A DNA stretch of 64,000 nucleotides from Belnapia arida. Lineage in GTDB: Bacteria; Pseudomonadota; Alphaproteobacteria; Acetobacterales; Acetobacteraceae. The stretch lies in contig NZ_JAETWB010000002.1 in NCBI RefSeq assembly GCF_016773205.1, forward strand, positions 1-64,000, read 5' to 3'. Under the pieces are notes generated by a model, which saw only the letters and a program-made list of their open reading frames with translations, made no database searches and was not told the DNA's origin. Positions 29,183 to 38,158 of the stretch are shown here, one piece after another. Numbering within the stretch: the stretch's first letter is position 1; every line of letters starts with the position of its first letter. Made by a program: the position numbers and the translations under genes.

Positions 29183-30199
29183 ATGCCAGCCAAGCCGAAC
29201 TCGCCCTTGCGCCGCCGCCTCTTCCTCGGAGGGCTGATGCTGCTGCTTCTGCTCGGGCTGGGTCAGGTGGCGCTCTGGCGCTGGATGGCGGGGCAGATGG
29301 AGGCCGGGCTCGCCGGCTGGGCGGCGGCGCGGCGGGCCGAGGGATGGGTGGTGCAGCATGGCGCGCCGGTGCGCGGCGGCTGGCCGCTCACCGCGCGGCT
29401 GCGCGTGCCGGATTTCCGCCTGGTCTCCGAGGGGATGGAGTGGCGGGCGCCATCGCTCGATCTCGCCATCGCCCTGCTTCGGCCGAGGCGGCTGGAGGTC
29501 GGGCTGGCGGGTGAGCATCGGCTGCGCCTCGGCGCCGAGGAATGGCCGGTGACGGCGGAGCGGCTGACCGCCAGCCTGCCGGTCGAGCGTCGGGCGCTGC
29601 CGAGCGAGGCGGTGATCGAAGGGGGTGGGCTGAGGGCAGGGATGCTCGGCGTGGCGGCGCTGCGACTCGATCTCGAAACCCGGGAAGCCGCCGCCGAGGG
29701 CGAGGCGGCGCTGGTCCTGCGGGGCGGGCTCGACGGGGTTGAGCTACCGGTCGCCCTCGCCGGGCTCGGCCGGCGGCTGGAGAGGGCCGGGCTGGAGGCG
29801 GTGCTGACCGGGCCGGTGCCGCCTCCGGGCGGACCGCGGGCGCGGGCGACCGCCTGGCGAGATGGCGGGGGGACGCTGGCACTGCAACGGCTCGACCTCG
29901 CCTGGGGGCCATCGACGGGGGTGCTGGCCGCGACCCTCTCGCTCGACCAAGCCTTGCAGCCCATGGGGGCGGGCACGCTGCGGCTTACCGGGGCGGAGGC
30001 GGCGCTGGAGGCGCTGGTCGCCGCCGGGGTGGTGGCGCCGCGTGGCGCGGGGATGGCGCGGGTGATGCTCGGCATGCTGGCCCGCGTGCCGCCGGAGGGT
30101 GGGCCGCCGCGGATCGAGGTGCCGGTGACGCTGGAGCGGCAGCGGCTCGGCATCGCCGGCATGGCGGTGGGACGGATCGGGGCCTGGGACTGGCCGTGA
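29183..30199 (+). CDS. DUF2125 domain-containing protein
   Basis: 338 residues. A membrane helix at about 11-32 (RRRLFLGGLMLLLLLGLGQ) anchors a long beta-rich region: AAARRAEGWVVQHGAPVRGGWPLTARLRVPDFRLV, ...MEWRAPSLDLAIALLRP. This is the DUF2125 pattern, found in alphaproteobacterial periplasmic proteins distantly resembling AsmA/lipid-carrier repeats; function unknown. Divergent from chaC. Confidence 0.85.
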   Translation: MPAKPNSPLRRRLFLGGLMLLLLLGLGQVALWRWMAGQMEAGLAGWAAARRAEGWVVQHGAPVRGGWPLTARLRVPDFRLVSEGMEWRAPSLDLAIALLRPRRLEVGLAGEHRLRLGAEEWPVTAERLTASLPVERRALPSEAVIEGGGLRAGMLGVAALRLDLETREAAAEGEAALVLRGGLDGVELPVALAGLGRRLERAGLEAVLTGPVPPPGGPRARATAWRDGGGTLALQRLDLAWGPSTGVLAATLSLDQALQPMGAGTLRLTGAEAALEALVAAGVVAPRGAGMARVMLGMLARVPPEGGPPRIEVPVTLERQRLGIAGMAVGRIGAWDWP

Positions 30200-30300
30200 C
30201 ATCGGGGGATAGCCAAGCCGGGAGCGATGGTCTAGGCTCCGCCCCGATGCACAATCGCTTCTTCCGTACTGCGCGAATTACCGGCCCGGCAGCCTGAGCC

Positions 30301-30318
30301 GCGCCGTGGGTACGGCGC
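30301..30318 (+). promoter_or_regulatory. Hairpin in the leader of the ACT-like gene
   Basis: GCGCCGT and ACGGCGC pair as a 7-bp stem around a short loop, flanked by further complementary GC blocks (CCGGCCCGG near 30283 and CCGCCGGG near 30326). It lies about 55 bases before the ACT-like ATG. No known riboswitch class was recognised. Confidence 0.35.
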
Positions 30319-30373
30319 GTCCGCGCCGCCGGGTTATCCCGCCCACCCACACGCCAGTCCGGAAGCCGATCCC

Positions 30374-30646
30374 ATGTGCACCTCCACCCTTGTCACCGTC
30401 CGTTTTTCCGTCCTCGCCGAGAGCAGCCCTGGCCTGTTGCCGCGCCTGCTGCAGCCGCTCGCCAAGCGCGACCTGACCGCCGATGCCATGACGGCGCGGC
30501 GGGAGGGCGACGACATGCAGGTGGAGCTGGTGCTGGAGGCGATGCCGCAGGAGATGGTGCATCTCGTCGCCGGCAATCTCGGGCAGGTTATCGGGGTGAT
30601 GGAGGTGCGGGTCGATGCCGGGTCCGCCTTGAAAATGGCGGCCTGA
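30374..30646 (+). CDS. Small ACT-like domain protein
   Basis: 90 residues with the beta-alpha-beta-beta-alpha-beta look of a stand-alone ACT domain: TLVTVRFSVLAESSPGLLPRLLQPLAKRDL, DDMQVELVLEAMPQEMVHLVAGNLGQVIGVMEVRV. It resembles the small-subunit type of ACT protein (IlvN/IlvM-like) but no acetolactate synthase gene is present. It lies 91 bases before cydA on the same strand, so it may be co-transcribed with the oxidase. Role unknown. Confidence 0.7.
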   Translation: MCTSTLVTVRFSVLAESSPGLLPRLLQPLAKRDLTADAMTARREGDDMQVELVLEAMPQEMVHLVAGNLGQVIGVMEVRVDAGSALKMAA

Positions 30647-30737
30647 TCTCCGAGGTTGCGGTGCAGCGCAGCATGGCGCTGCGGCCGCTCCCTCGGCTGG
30701 GGCTTGTTTGGCCGGGGACGGAATAAGGACCAGGCCG

Positions 30738-32165
30738 ATGCTGTGGGATGCCCTGCCGGATGCGCTGCTGCTGGCCCGCATCCAATTCGCCTTCACCGTC
30801 ACCTTCCACTTCCTCTTCCCCGCCTTCACCATCGGCCTCGCAAGCTACCTGGCGGTGCTGGAGGGGCTGTGGCTCTGGACCGGGCGGGCAGCCTATCTCG
30901 ACCTGTTCCGCTACTGGCTGAAGGTCTTCGCCGTGAACTTCGCCATGGGCGTCGTCTCCGGCATCGTGCTGTCCTACCAATTCGGCACCAATTGGTCGGT
31001 CTTCGCCGACCGCACCGGGCCGGTCCTCGGGCCGCTGATGGGCTATGAGGTGCTGACGGCCTTCTTCCTCGAGGCAGGCTTCCTCGGGGTGATGCTGTTC
31101 GGGCTGGGGCGCGTCGGGAAGGGGCTGCATTTCGCGGCGACCAGCCTCGTCGCCATCGGCACGCTGATTTCGGGCTTCTGGATCCTCTCGGCCAATTCCT
31201 GGATGCAGACGCCGGCGGGCTACACCATCGGGCCGGACGGGCGCTTCCTGCCGGCGGATTGGTGGGAGATCGTCTTCAACCCTTCCTTCCCCTTCCGCTA
31301 CCTGCACACCATCACCGGCGCCTACCTGACGACGGCGATGATCGTCGGCGCCGTGGGCGCCTTCCACATCCTGCGCGACCGGGCCAACGAGCGGGCGCGG
31401 ATCATGTTCTCGATGGCCATGTGGATGGCGGCGACGGTGGCGCCGGCGCAGGCCGTCTTCGGCGACATGCAGGGGCTCTGGGCGCTGCACTACCAGCCGC
31501 AGAAGGTCGCCGCCATGGAAGGGCATTGGGAGACGCAGCGCGGCGCGCCGCTGATCCTGTTCGGCATGCCGGACATGGAGCGGGAGGAGACGCGGATGCG
31601 GGTCGAGATTCCCTATCTCGGCAGCCTGATCTTGCGGCACAGCCTGGATGGAGAGATCAGGGGCCTCAAGGACTTCCCGCCCGATCAGCGGCCGACCAAC
31701 GTGCCGCTGGTCTTCTGGTCCTTCCGCATCATGGTGGGCATCGGCTGCCTGATGATCGCGCTGGGGACAGTCTCGCTCTGGCTGCGGATCAGGGGGCGGC
31801 TCTACGATACGCCCTGGTTCCAGCGATGGGCGGTGGCGATGGCGCCGTCCGGCCTCATCGCCGTCACCTTCGGCTGGATCACCACGGAGGCGGGGCGGCA
31901 GCCCTTTACCGTCTATGGGCTGATGCGGACGGCGGAGAGCGTGAGCCCGATCGCGGCGCCGGCCGTCGCGGCCTCGCTGGCGGCCTTCGTCATCGTCTAC
32001 TTCTGCGTCTTCGGCGCGGGCATGTGGTACCTGTTCCGCCTGCTGGGCAAGCCGCCGCTGCCGCATGAGGAGGGGCCGCGGGACGACCAGCCGATCCGCA
32101 CCGCCGGCATCACGCCCGCGCCCTCCGCGCAGCGCCCGTCGCGGCAGCCGGAGGAGGTGTCGTGA
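30738..32165 (+). CDS. cydA: Cytochrome bd-type (cyanide-insensitive-type) ubiquinol oxidase subunit I
   Basis: 475-residue membrane subunit that oxidises ubiquinol and reduces O2. Heme ligands can be placed in TFHFLFPAFTIGL (b595/d histidine), RYLHTITGAYLTTAM (b558 histidine) and WSFRIMVGIGC (b558 methionine). The quinol-site motif is GRQPFTVYGLMRT. It is about 50 residues shorter than E. coli CydA because the Q-loop is short, the mark of the cyanide-insensitive CioA branch. The ATG at 30738 follows AAGGAC. Overlaps cydB as GTGA. Confidence 0.95.
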   Translation: MLWDALPDALLLARIQFAFTVTFHFLFPAFTIGLASYLAVLEGLWLWTGRAAYLDLFRYWLKVFAVNFAMGVVSGIVLSYQFGTNWSVFADRTGPVLGPLMGYEVLTAFFLEAGFLGVMLFGLGRVGKGLHFAATSLVAIGTLISGFWILSANSWMQTPAGYTIGPDGRFLPADWWEIVFNPSFPFRYLHTITGAYLTTAMIVGAVGAFHILRDRANERARIMFSMAMWMAATVAPAQAVFGDMQGLWALHYQPQKVAAMEGHWETQRGAPLILFGMPDMEREETRMRVEIPYLGSLILRHSLDGEIRGLKDFPPDQRPTNVPLVFWSFRIMVGIGCLMIALGTVSLWLRIRGRLYDTPWFQRWAVAMAPSGLIAVTFGWITTEAGRQPFTVYGLMRTAESVSPIAAPAVAASLAAFVIVYFCVFGAGMWYLFRLLGKPPLPHEEGPRDDQPIRTAGITPAPSAQRPSRQPEEVS

Positions 32166-33190
32166 CGGCCGAGACGATTGCGACGATCTGGGCCTTCCTG
32201 ATCGCCACCGCCGTCTTCCTCTATGTCTGCATGGATGGCTTCGACCTCGGCGTCGGCATCCTCTTCCCCTGGATCAGGGGGCAGGAGGATCGCGACGTCT
32301 CGGTCAACACCATCGCGCCGGTCTGGGATGGGAACGAGACCTGGCTGGTAATGGGGGGTGCGGGGCTCTTCGCCGTTTTCCCGCTGGCCTACGCGACGAT
32401 CATGCCTGCGCTGTACATGCCCATCATCCTGATGCTGCTGGCGTTGATCTTCCGCGGCGTCTCCTTCGAGATGCGCTTCCGTGCGGCGACCGAGGGGCAG
32501 CGGCTGGGCTGGGACCGCGCCTTCTCCTGGGGGAGCTATGCGGCGACGCTGTGCCAGGGGGTGGCGCTCGGCGCCTTCGTCCAGGGGATCGAGGTGGAGA
32601 AGCGCGCCTATGCCGGCGGCTGGTGGGACTGGCTGACGCCCTTCTCCTGCCTCACCGCGGTCGCGCTGGTGGTGGGCTACGGGTTGCTCGGCGCCTGCTG
32701 GCTGGTGTGGAAGACCGAGGGCGAGCTGCAGGACCAGGCGCGCGGGCTGGCGCGGCGGCTTGGCGTGCTGACGCTCCTGCTCATCGCGTTGGTGAGCGCG
32801 ATCATGCCCTTCCTGCTCCCGGAATTCCGGGAGCGGTGGTTCGCCTTCCCGGCGATCCTGGCGGCGCTGCCGGTGCCGGTGCTGGTGGTCTACCTCGGCT
32901 GGCGGATGTTCAAGGCGCTCGGCGAGACGGATGGGCATCCCTGGCGGGATGGGCTGCCCTTCCTCTGCGCGCTCGGGCTGTTCTTCCTCGCCTATACCGG
33001 GCTTGGCATCTCGATGTGGCCGATGATCGTGCCGCCGGAGCTGACCATCTGGGATGCGGCAGCGCCGCGGGATTCGCAGCTTTTCCTGCTGGTCGGGGCG
33101 GCGGTGCTGATCCCGATCATCCTGGCCTATACGGGCTACGTGTACTGGCTGTTCCGGGGGAAGGTGAAGCCGGGAGCGGGGTATCATTAG
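32162..33190 (+). CDS. cydB: Cytochrome bd-type ubiquinol oxidase subunit II
   Basis: 342-residue membrane subunit with about eight helices. It starts at GTG (32162), overlapping the cydA TGA. Family blocks are MDGFDLGVGILFPWI, WDGNETWLVMGGAGLFAVFPLAYATIMPALY and FRGVSFEMRFRA. Its TAG stop overlaps the start region of a small DUF2474-like ORF. Confidence 0.96.
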   Translation: MTAETIATIWAFLIATAVFLYVCMDGFDLGVGILFPWIRGQEDRDVSVNTIAPVWDGNETWLVMGGAGLFAVFPLAYATIMPALYMPIILMLLALIFRGVSFEMRFRAATEGQRLGWDRAFSWGSYAATLCQGVALGAFVQGIEVEKRAYAGGWWDWLTPFSCLTAVALVVGYGLLGACWLVWKTEGELQDQARGLARRLGVLTLLLIALVSAIMPFLLPEFRERWFAFPAILAALPVPVLVVYLGWRMFKALGETDGHPWRDGLPFLCALGLFFLAYTGLGISMWPMIVPPELTIWDAAAPRDSQLFLLVGAAVLIPIILAYTGYVYWLFRGKVKPGAGYH

Positions 33191-33284
33191 CCGCTGGCTT
33201 TGGTTCCTCGGGCTTTGGGCGGCGGGGGTGGTGACGGTCGGGGCCGTCGCCATGGTGCTCAGGACGCTGATGAAGGCGCTGTGA
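33186..33284 (+). CDS. DUF2474-like small subunit of the bd-type oxidase
   Basis: A 32-residue ORF directly after cydB: SRWLWFLGLWAAGVVTVGA, then VAMVLRTLMKAL, one membrane helix. Composition and position match DUF2474, the CydX-like peptide that accompanies CioA/CioB oxidases. The frame is closed upstream by a TGA at 33165-33167 and contains no ATG, GTG or TTG before the helix. The only plausible starts are ATT at 33186 (whose last bases overlap the cydB TAG) or ATC at 33183, just after GGGAGCGGG. Its last 26 bases overlap the convergent DUF29 gene. Homology is fairly confident; the start is not. Confidence 0.72.
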   Translation: MSRWLWFLGLWAAGVVTVGAVAMVLRTLMKAL

Positions 33285-33744
33285 GCCGGGCCAGCAGGGC
33301 GTCGATATCGGCTTCGGAGGCCAGGAGTTCGGCAAGGGTATAGGGGCAGGCGGGCGGCAGCAGGTGAGCCGGGCCGCCCATCGCCTGGAGCTTGCGGCCG
33401 GCGAGACGGCAGGCGTCGCGCCAGCCGCCTTGCAGGTCGATCCGCTGCGCCATGCCAGGGGTAAAGTGCTTCCGGGCGCTTTGCAGAGCTGCCAGTGCCT
33501 TGACCAGCCAATGCTGCACAGGCTCGGGCTGGGGCGAGGCATGGGCGAGCAGCAGATGGCGCAGCGCCACCTCGATCAGGCTCTCGACCGCGTGCAACTC
33601 GCTCCGCCCCACGCTCTCGACCTCGTCGATCAGGTTGGCCCAGTCGACGGCGTCGTTCACCCGCTCGCCGGCGGCGAGGCGGCGGAGCAGCTCGGCCTGC
33701 TGCTCGGACCAGAGCAGGATGTCACGGTCGTAGAGCCCGTCCAT
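33259..33744 (-). CDS. DUF29 family protein
   Basis: 161 residues. The DUF29 pattern is clear: LYDRDILLWSEQQAELLRRLAAGE, VDWANLIDEVESVGRSELHAVESLIEVALRHLLLA, then a second helical half with ARKHFTPGMAQRIDL and YTLAELLASEADIDALL. All-helical cytoplasmic protein of unknown function, common in cyanobacteria and alphaproteobacteria. Start at 33744 (MDGLYDRD) fits the family. Confidence 0.92.
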   Translation of the reverse strand: MDGLYDRDILLWSEQQAELLRRLAAGERVNDAVDWANLIDEVESVGRSELHAVESLIEVALRHLLLAHASPQPEPVQHWLVKALAALQSARKHFTPGMAQRIDLQGGWRDACRLAGRKLQAMGGPAHLLPPACPYTLAELLASEADIDALLARLTAPSSAS

Positions 33745-33776
33745 GGGCTGAAGATAGGGCGGGGCGAGACCGGGCG

Positions 33777-34664
33777 CTACGCCTGCTTCCGCTCGATCAG
33801 CCCCCGGCGGATGCGCCGGCCCCGCCGGATGCGGTCCTCGATGAAATCCGCCTCGCCCCAGCGCACCGCGCGGGCCAGGGCGTGACTGTCCTCGGTGAAG
33901 CGGGCCAGCATCTCCAGCAGCGCGTCGCGGTTGTTGAGGAAGATGTCGCGCCACATGTCGATGTCACTCGCCGCGATGCGGGTGAAGTCGCGGAAGCCGG
34001 AGGCGGCGAAGCGCAGCACGGCCTCGCGCGTCTCCTCCGCCAGGTCGTCGGCCGTGCCGCAGATGGTGAAGGCGATCAGGTGCGGCAGGTGGGAAACGAT
34101 AGCGACGACCTTGTCATGCGTCGCCGCATCCATGCTCTCGACCGTGGAGCCGGCGCGGCGCCAGAGCTCGGCCACCCTCTCCTGAGCGGCGCGGTCGCCG
34201 CCCGGCAGCGGCGTCAGGATGGTGTAGCGGCCCTCGAAGAGCGTGGCGAAGCCGGCATCGGGGCCGGAATGCTCGGTACCCGCCATCGGATGGGCGGGGA
34301 CGAGATGGACGCCCGGCGGCAGCAGCGGCGAGAGGTCGCGGATCACGCTGCCCTTGGTGCTGCCGACATCGGTGAGGATGCAGCCGGGCGCCAGGTGCGG
34401 CGCGATCTGCGCCATCACCCCGGCATAGGCGCCAACGGGCACGCAGAGGATGACGCAGTCGGCGCCCGCGACGGCGCGCGCCGCATCTTCCTCCACCACA
34501 TCGGCGAAGCCTAGTTCGCGGATGCGCGCCAGCGTCTCCGGCTTGCGGGTATGGGCGACGATCGTCTCGGCGATGTCACCCCGCTCCCGTGCCAGCCGGG
34601 CGATGGAGCTGCCGATGAGGCCAGCGCCGAGGAGGCAGAGGCGCCGGAAGAGGGGCTCGCTCAT
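33777..34664 (-). CDS. tyrA: Prephenate / arogenate dehydrogenase (TyrA family)
   Basis: 295-residue NAD(P)-dependent dehydrogenase in tyrosine synthesis. The Rossmann loop [19 protein letters not shown] is at the N-terminus; the catalytic region has [14 protein letters not shown] and [14 protein letters not shown], ending [22 protein letters not shown]. No ACT or chorismate-mutase domain, so it is the monofunctional type. Third gene of a coupled chorismate mutase-hisC-tyrA unit, where hisC-type aminotransferase and tyrA together complete the tyrosine branch. Confidence 0.95.
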   Translation of the reverse strand: MSEPLFRRLCLLGAGLIGSSIARLARERGDIAETIVAHTRKPETLARIRELGFADVVEEDAARAVAGADCVILCVPVGAYAGVMAQIAPHLAPGCILTDVGSTKGSVIRDLSPLLPPGVHLVPAHPMAGTEHSGPDAGFATLFEGRYTILTPLPGGDRAAQERVAELWRRAGSTVESMDAATHDKVVAIVSHLPHLIAFTICGTADDLAEETREAVLRFAASGFRDFTRIAASDIDMWRDIFLNNRDALLEMLARFTEDSHALARAVRWGEADFIEDRIRRGRRIRRGLIERKQA

Positions 34665-35752
34665 GTGGCGCCGCGCAGGAAGCCCGTCAGCGCATCGAGC
34701 ACCATTCCGCATTCCTCCGCGGTGCCGATAGTGATCCGCAGGCACTGCGGCAGGCTGTAGCTCGCCATGGCGCGGACGATGAGGCCGCGCGACTTCAGCG
34801 CTGCGTCCGCCCCCTTGGCGCGCTCGGCGGTGCCGAAATCGGCGAGGATGAAGTTGCCCTCGCTCGGATGGACGGTGATGCCCGCGGCGCGGAGGCCATC
34901 GGAGAGCTTCGCCCGCCATTCGCTGTTGTGGGCGACGGACATCTCCACCCAGCCGGGCTCGGCGAGCGCGGCGATGCCGGCGGCCATGGCCGGGGCGTTG
35001 ACGTTGAAGGGACCGCGGACGCGGTTCAGCACGTCGGTGATGTGCGGCGGTGCGTAGGTCCAGCCGAGCCGCACGCCGCCGAGGCCGAAGACCTTGCTGA
35101 AGGTGCGCGTCATGATGGTGTTGGTGCCGGCCTCGACCAGCGCCACGCCCGGGTCGTAGTCGGGGCGGGTGACGTATTCGGCATAGGCGCTGTCGAGCAC
35201 CAGCAGCACGTCCTCCCGCAGCCCGGCGCGCAGCCGCTCGATCTCGGACTGCGGCAGGATGGAGCCGGTCGGGTTGTTCGGGTTGGCCAGGAACATCAGC
35301 CGGGTGCGCGGGCCGACCGCGGCGAGCAGCGCGTCGACATCCGCCGTCAGGTTGCGCTCCGGCACCTTGATGATGCGGCAGCCGGCATAGCGGCCGGCGA
35401 TGTCGTACATGACGAAGCCATGGGCGCTCATCACGAGCTCCGTGCCCTCGCCGCCATAGGCCATGATGATGTGGCCGATCAGCTCGTCGGAGCCGTTGCC
35501 GCAGACGATCCTCTCGGCATCCAAGCCGTAGCGCTGCGCGATCGCCTGGCGGAGGGCGGTGCTGCCGCCGTCGGGGTAGCGGTGCAGCTCGGCGGCGAGC
35601 CTGGCATAGGCGGCCTGGGCGCCGGGCGGCACGCCGAAGGCGCCCTCGTTGGAGGAGAGCTTGATGATCCGGTTGACGCCCGGGATCTTCGACTCGCCGC
35701 CGACATAGGGCTCGATGGAGAGGATGTAGGGGCGGGGCAGCAGGGTGGGCAT
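34661..35752 (-). CDS. hisC: Histidinol-phosphate / aromatic aminotransferase
   Basis: 363-residue class I/II PLP aminotransferase. The Schiff-base lysine is in [26 protein letters not shown] and [19 protein letters not shown] are further family blocks. Although named HisC, placement between chorismate mutase and TyrA suggests it also transaminates prephenate or aromatic keto acids, as HisC paralogues do in several alphaproteobacteria. Overlaps both neighbours with ATGA. Confidence 0.93.
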   Translation of the reverse strand: MPTLLPRPYILSIEPYVGGESKIPGVNRIIKLSSNEGAFGVPPGAQAAYARLAAELHRYPDGGSTALRQAIAQRYGLDAERIVCGNGSDELIGHIIMAYGGEGTELVMSAHGFVMYDIAGRYAGCRIIKVPERNLTADVDALLAAVGPRTRLMFLANPNNPTGSILPQSEIERLRAGLREDVLLVLDSAYAEYVTRPDYDPGVALVEAGTNTIMTRTFSKVFGLGGVRLGWTYAPPHITDVLNRVRGPFNVNAPAMAAGIAALAEPGWVEMSVAHNSEWRAKLSDGLRAAGITVHPSEGNFILADFGTAERAKGADAALKSRGLIVRAMASYSLPQCLRITIGTAEECGMVLDALTGFLRGAT

Positions 35753-36594
35753 CAGCCGATGTCTCCTCTCTCGGGCACCGCGTAGAAACCCAGCGGCAGG
35801 GCACGGTCGACAGGCAGGGCGGCGAGGCGGGGGTCGCCCGCTTCCAGCACGCCATCGACCTCGACCAGGGCGCGCAGCACGCCGCCGTCGCGGCGGAGCT
35901 GCATCATCCGGGAGGCGAGGCCGGCGGTGGTCAGCGCCCCGGCGAGCTGGGCACGGCTGCGGTCCTCCGTCGTCTCGATCCGCAGCAGGGAGCGGTCGGC
36001 GCCGCTCGGGTCCGGCGCGCCGGGGGCGAGGGCGAGGGCCTCGGGCCGCGGCTCCGCGCCGTAGAAGGGCAGCCGGGCGATGACCTGGAGGCACGGGCTG
36101 TCGAGGCCGGTCCACCAGGCCTCCTCGGGCGCCTCGGCCTCCTCCGGCAGGGGGAGGATCGCGACCTGCGCCTCGCCGGCGGCGACGGCGGCGAGCGCCC
36201 GGGCCGCGGTCGGCAGGGTGCGGAGCGGCGTCAGGCTCCCGAAATGCTCGCGGGCGACGCGACCGAGCTCCGGGCTGCGGGCATAGACGGCGACGGTGAA
36301 GCCGCCCTGCTGGGCGGAGGAGGCGGCGAGGATCTCGCGCCAGAGCCGCACCAGCGCCTCGGCCGGCAGGGCGCCGTGGTGGCGGGCGAGCAGGCGGCGG
36401 AGGATCATCGCCTCGCGCCCCGGGCGGAGCGGGCTCGGGCTGCCGGCCTTGGCGCGGCTGGCGGCGAGGCGGGCGACGACATCGGCCCGGCGCATCACCA
36501 GATCGTGCAGCGCGTCGTCCAGCGCATCGATCTCCGCGCGCGCGGCGGCGAGCGGGTTGGGCAGGGCGGGGTCGAGGGCAGTGTCGGGGGTCAT
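35752..36594 (-). CDS. Chorismate mutase with a reduced PDT/ACT-like C-terminus
   Basis: 280 residues. An AroQ-type chorismate mutase domain is at about 12-95 ([39 protein letters not shown] ... [13 protein letters not shown]). The rest resembles a shrunken prephenate-dehydratase region ([21 protein letters not shown]..., [14 protein letters not shown]) and an ACT-like end ([31 protein letters not shown]). I do not find the TRF motif of active dehydratase, so the C-terminus is probably regulatory or degenerate. It heads the operon and diverges from metX. Confidence 0.85.
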   Translation of the reverse strand: MTPDTALDPALPNPLAAARAEIDALDDALHDLVMRRADVVARLAASRAKAGSPSPLRPGREAMILRRLLARHHGALPAEALVRLWREILAASSAQQGGFTVAVYARSPELGRVAREHFGSLTPLRTLPTAARALAAVAAGEAQVAILPLPEEAEAPEEAWWTGLDSPCLQVIARLPFYGAEPRPEALALAPGAPDPSGADRSLLRIETTEDRSRAQLAGALTTAGLASRMMQLRRDGGVLRALVEVDGVLEAGDPRLAALPVDRALPLGFYAVPERGDIG

Positions 36595-36693
36595 GATCCA
36601 GGCGTCTTTGCCCGGCAGCTTTAGACTTGGAGCGGCGCCCCGCCAAGGCATACCGTTGAAGACCTGGGCCGGGGGGCCTATTCCTCGCTTGCC

Positions 36694-37848
36694 ATGTCAA
36701 CACACGTCGCCCCCTTCCCGCAGGTCGACCACCAGCGCGCCCTCTTTCCCGAGGGGCTGGCGCTGGATTGCGGCATGGCGATCGCGCCGCTCGCCGTCGC
36801 CTACCGGACCTACGGCCGGCTGAATGCGGCACGCAGCAACGCCATCCTCGTCTGCCACGCGCTCACCGGCGACCAGTACCTGGCGGAGCCGCAGCCGCTG
36901 ACCGGCAAGCCGGGCTGGTGGCAGACCATCGTCGGGCCGGGGCGGCCGCTCGATACCGACCGCTACTTCATCATCTGCGCCAATGTGCTCGGTGGCTGCA
37001 TGGGCTCGACCGGGCCGCGCGACGAGATGACGGATGCCGAGGGGCGGCCGATGGGACGGCCTTGGGGGACGGACTTCCCCAACGTCACCATCCGCGACAT
37101 GGTCCGCGCGCAGAAGAAGCTGACGGACCACCTCGGGATCGAGCGGCTGCTGGCCGTGGTCGGCGGCTCCATGGGCGGGATGCAGGTGCTGGAATGGGCG
37201 GCAACCTTCCCCGATGCCGTCTATGCGGCGGCGCCGATCGCCACGGCCGCCTACCACAGCGCGCAGAACATCGCCTTCCACGAGGTCGGGCGTACCTCGA
37301 TCCATGCCGACCCGGACTGGCGCGGCGGGCGCTACTGGGAGGAAGGGCTGGTGCCGGCCAAGGGCCTCTCCGTCGCGCGGATGGTCGCCCACATCACCTA
37401 TCTCTCCGAGCAGGCGCTGACGCGGAAATTCGGCCGGCGGCTGCGCGGCGCCTCGGCGCTGACCTTCCTCGAGGATGTCTTCGAGGTGGAGAGCTACCTC
37501 AGGCACCAGGGCAGCACCTTCGTTCGGCGGTTCGACGCCAACAGCTACCTGACCATCACCCGGGCGATGGACTATTTCGACCTCGCGGCGGAGCATAACG
37601 GCGACCTGCCGGCCGCCTTCCGGGGGACGCGGACGCGCTTCTTCGTCGCCTCCTTCTCCTCGGACTGGCTGTTCCCGACGACGGAGAGCCGCGCCATCGT
37701 CTGGGCGCTGAACGCGGCGGCGGCGAATGTCAGCTTCGTCGAGATCGCCTCCGACAAGGGGCATGATGCCTTCCTGCTGGAGGAGCCGGACTTCCACCGG
37801 GCGCTGGGCGGGTTCCTGGCGGGGTGCGCGGACCGGCTGGGAGTCTAG
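36694..37848 (+). CDS. metX: Homoserine O-acetyltransferase
   Basis: 384-residue alpha/beta-hydrolase-fold enzyme that activates homoserine for methionine synthesis. The nucleophile serine is in [14 protein letters not shown], the oxyanion/early block is [12 protein letters not shown], and the acid and histidine are in FSSDWLFPT and [12 protein letters not shown]. Family members differ in acetyl versus succinyl preference, which cannot be fixed by eye. metW, often next to metX in proteobacteria, is absent; the next gene is on the other strand. I looked for a SAM-II riboswitch in 36595-36693 and did not see one. Confidence 0.95.
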   Translation: MSTHVAPFPQVDHQRALFPEGLALDCGMAIAPLAVAYRTYGRLNAARSNAILVCHALTGDQYLAEPQPLTGKPGWWQTIVGPGRPLDTDRYFIICANVLGGCMGSTGPRDEMTDAEGRPMGRPWGTDFPNVTIRDMVRAQKKLTDHLGIERLLAVVGGSMGGMQVLEWAATFPDAVYAAAPIATAAYHSAQNIAFHEVGRTSIHADPDWRGGRYWEEGLVPAKGLSVARMVAHITYLSEQALTRKFGRRLRGASALTFLEDVFEVESYLRHQGSTFVRRFDANSYLTITRAMDYFDLAAEHNGDLPAAFRGTRTRFFVASFSSDWLFPTTESRAIVWALNAAAANVSFVEIASDKGHDAFLLEEPDFHRALGGFLAGCADRLGV

Positions 37849-38156
37849 GCCTCCTCCGGCAGCTCGATCTCCAGCATCGCCGAGGCCAGGCACTTGCCAT
37901 GGGCGTCGAGCGCGAGGGAGCGGGTGACGCCGCCGCCCAGCGCGCCTTCCATCACGAAATTCAGCGCACCGATCCCCGGCAGCGCGTAGCGCCGGACCTC
38001 GCCATGGACGATGCCGGCGAAATGCGCGCGCACGCGCTCCGGCGTCAGCAGGCGCTCGAGGCGGGCATAGTCCTCGGCGCGGTAGGCGATGACGCCGATG
38101 GAGGAAGTGTCGCCCTTGTCGCCGGCGCGGGCATGGGCGAGGTCGCGGAGCAGCAT
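37845..38156 (-). CDS. AtuA-related small protein (ferredoxin-like fold)
   Basis: 103 residues: [48 protein letters not shown], ...[34 protein letters not shown]. This matches the C-terminal domain of AtuA/DUF1446-type proteins, here as a separate gene. The ATG at 38156 lies two bases after the DUF1446 stop and follows GGAGG within that gene's end. Converges with metX, overlapping its stop by four bases. Confidence 0.85.
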   Translation of the reverse strand: MLLRDLAHARAGDKGDTSSIGVIAYRAEDYARLERLLTPERVRAHFAGIVHGEVRRYALPGIGALNFVMEGALGGGVTRSLALDAHGKCLASAMLEIELPEEA

Positions 38157-38158
38157 GG

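Noticed and set aside
36595-36693. A SAM-II riboswitch before metX
   Set aside because: The gap does not contain the conserved SAM-II core or its pseudoknot partners.
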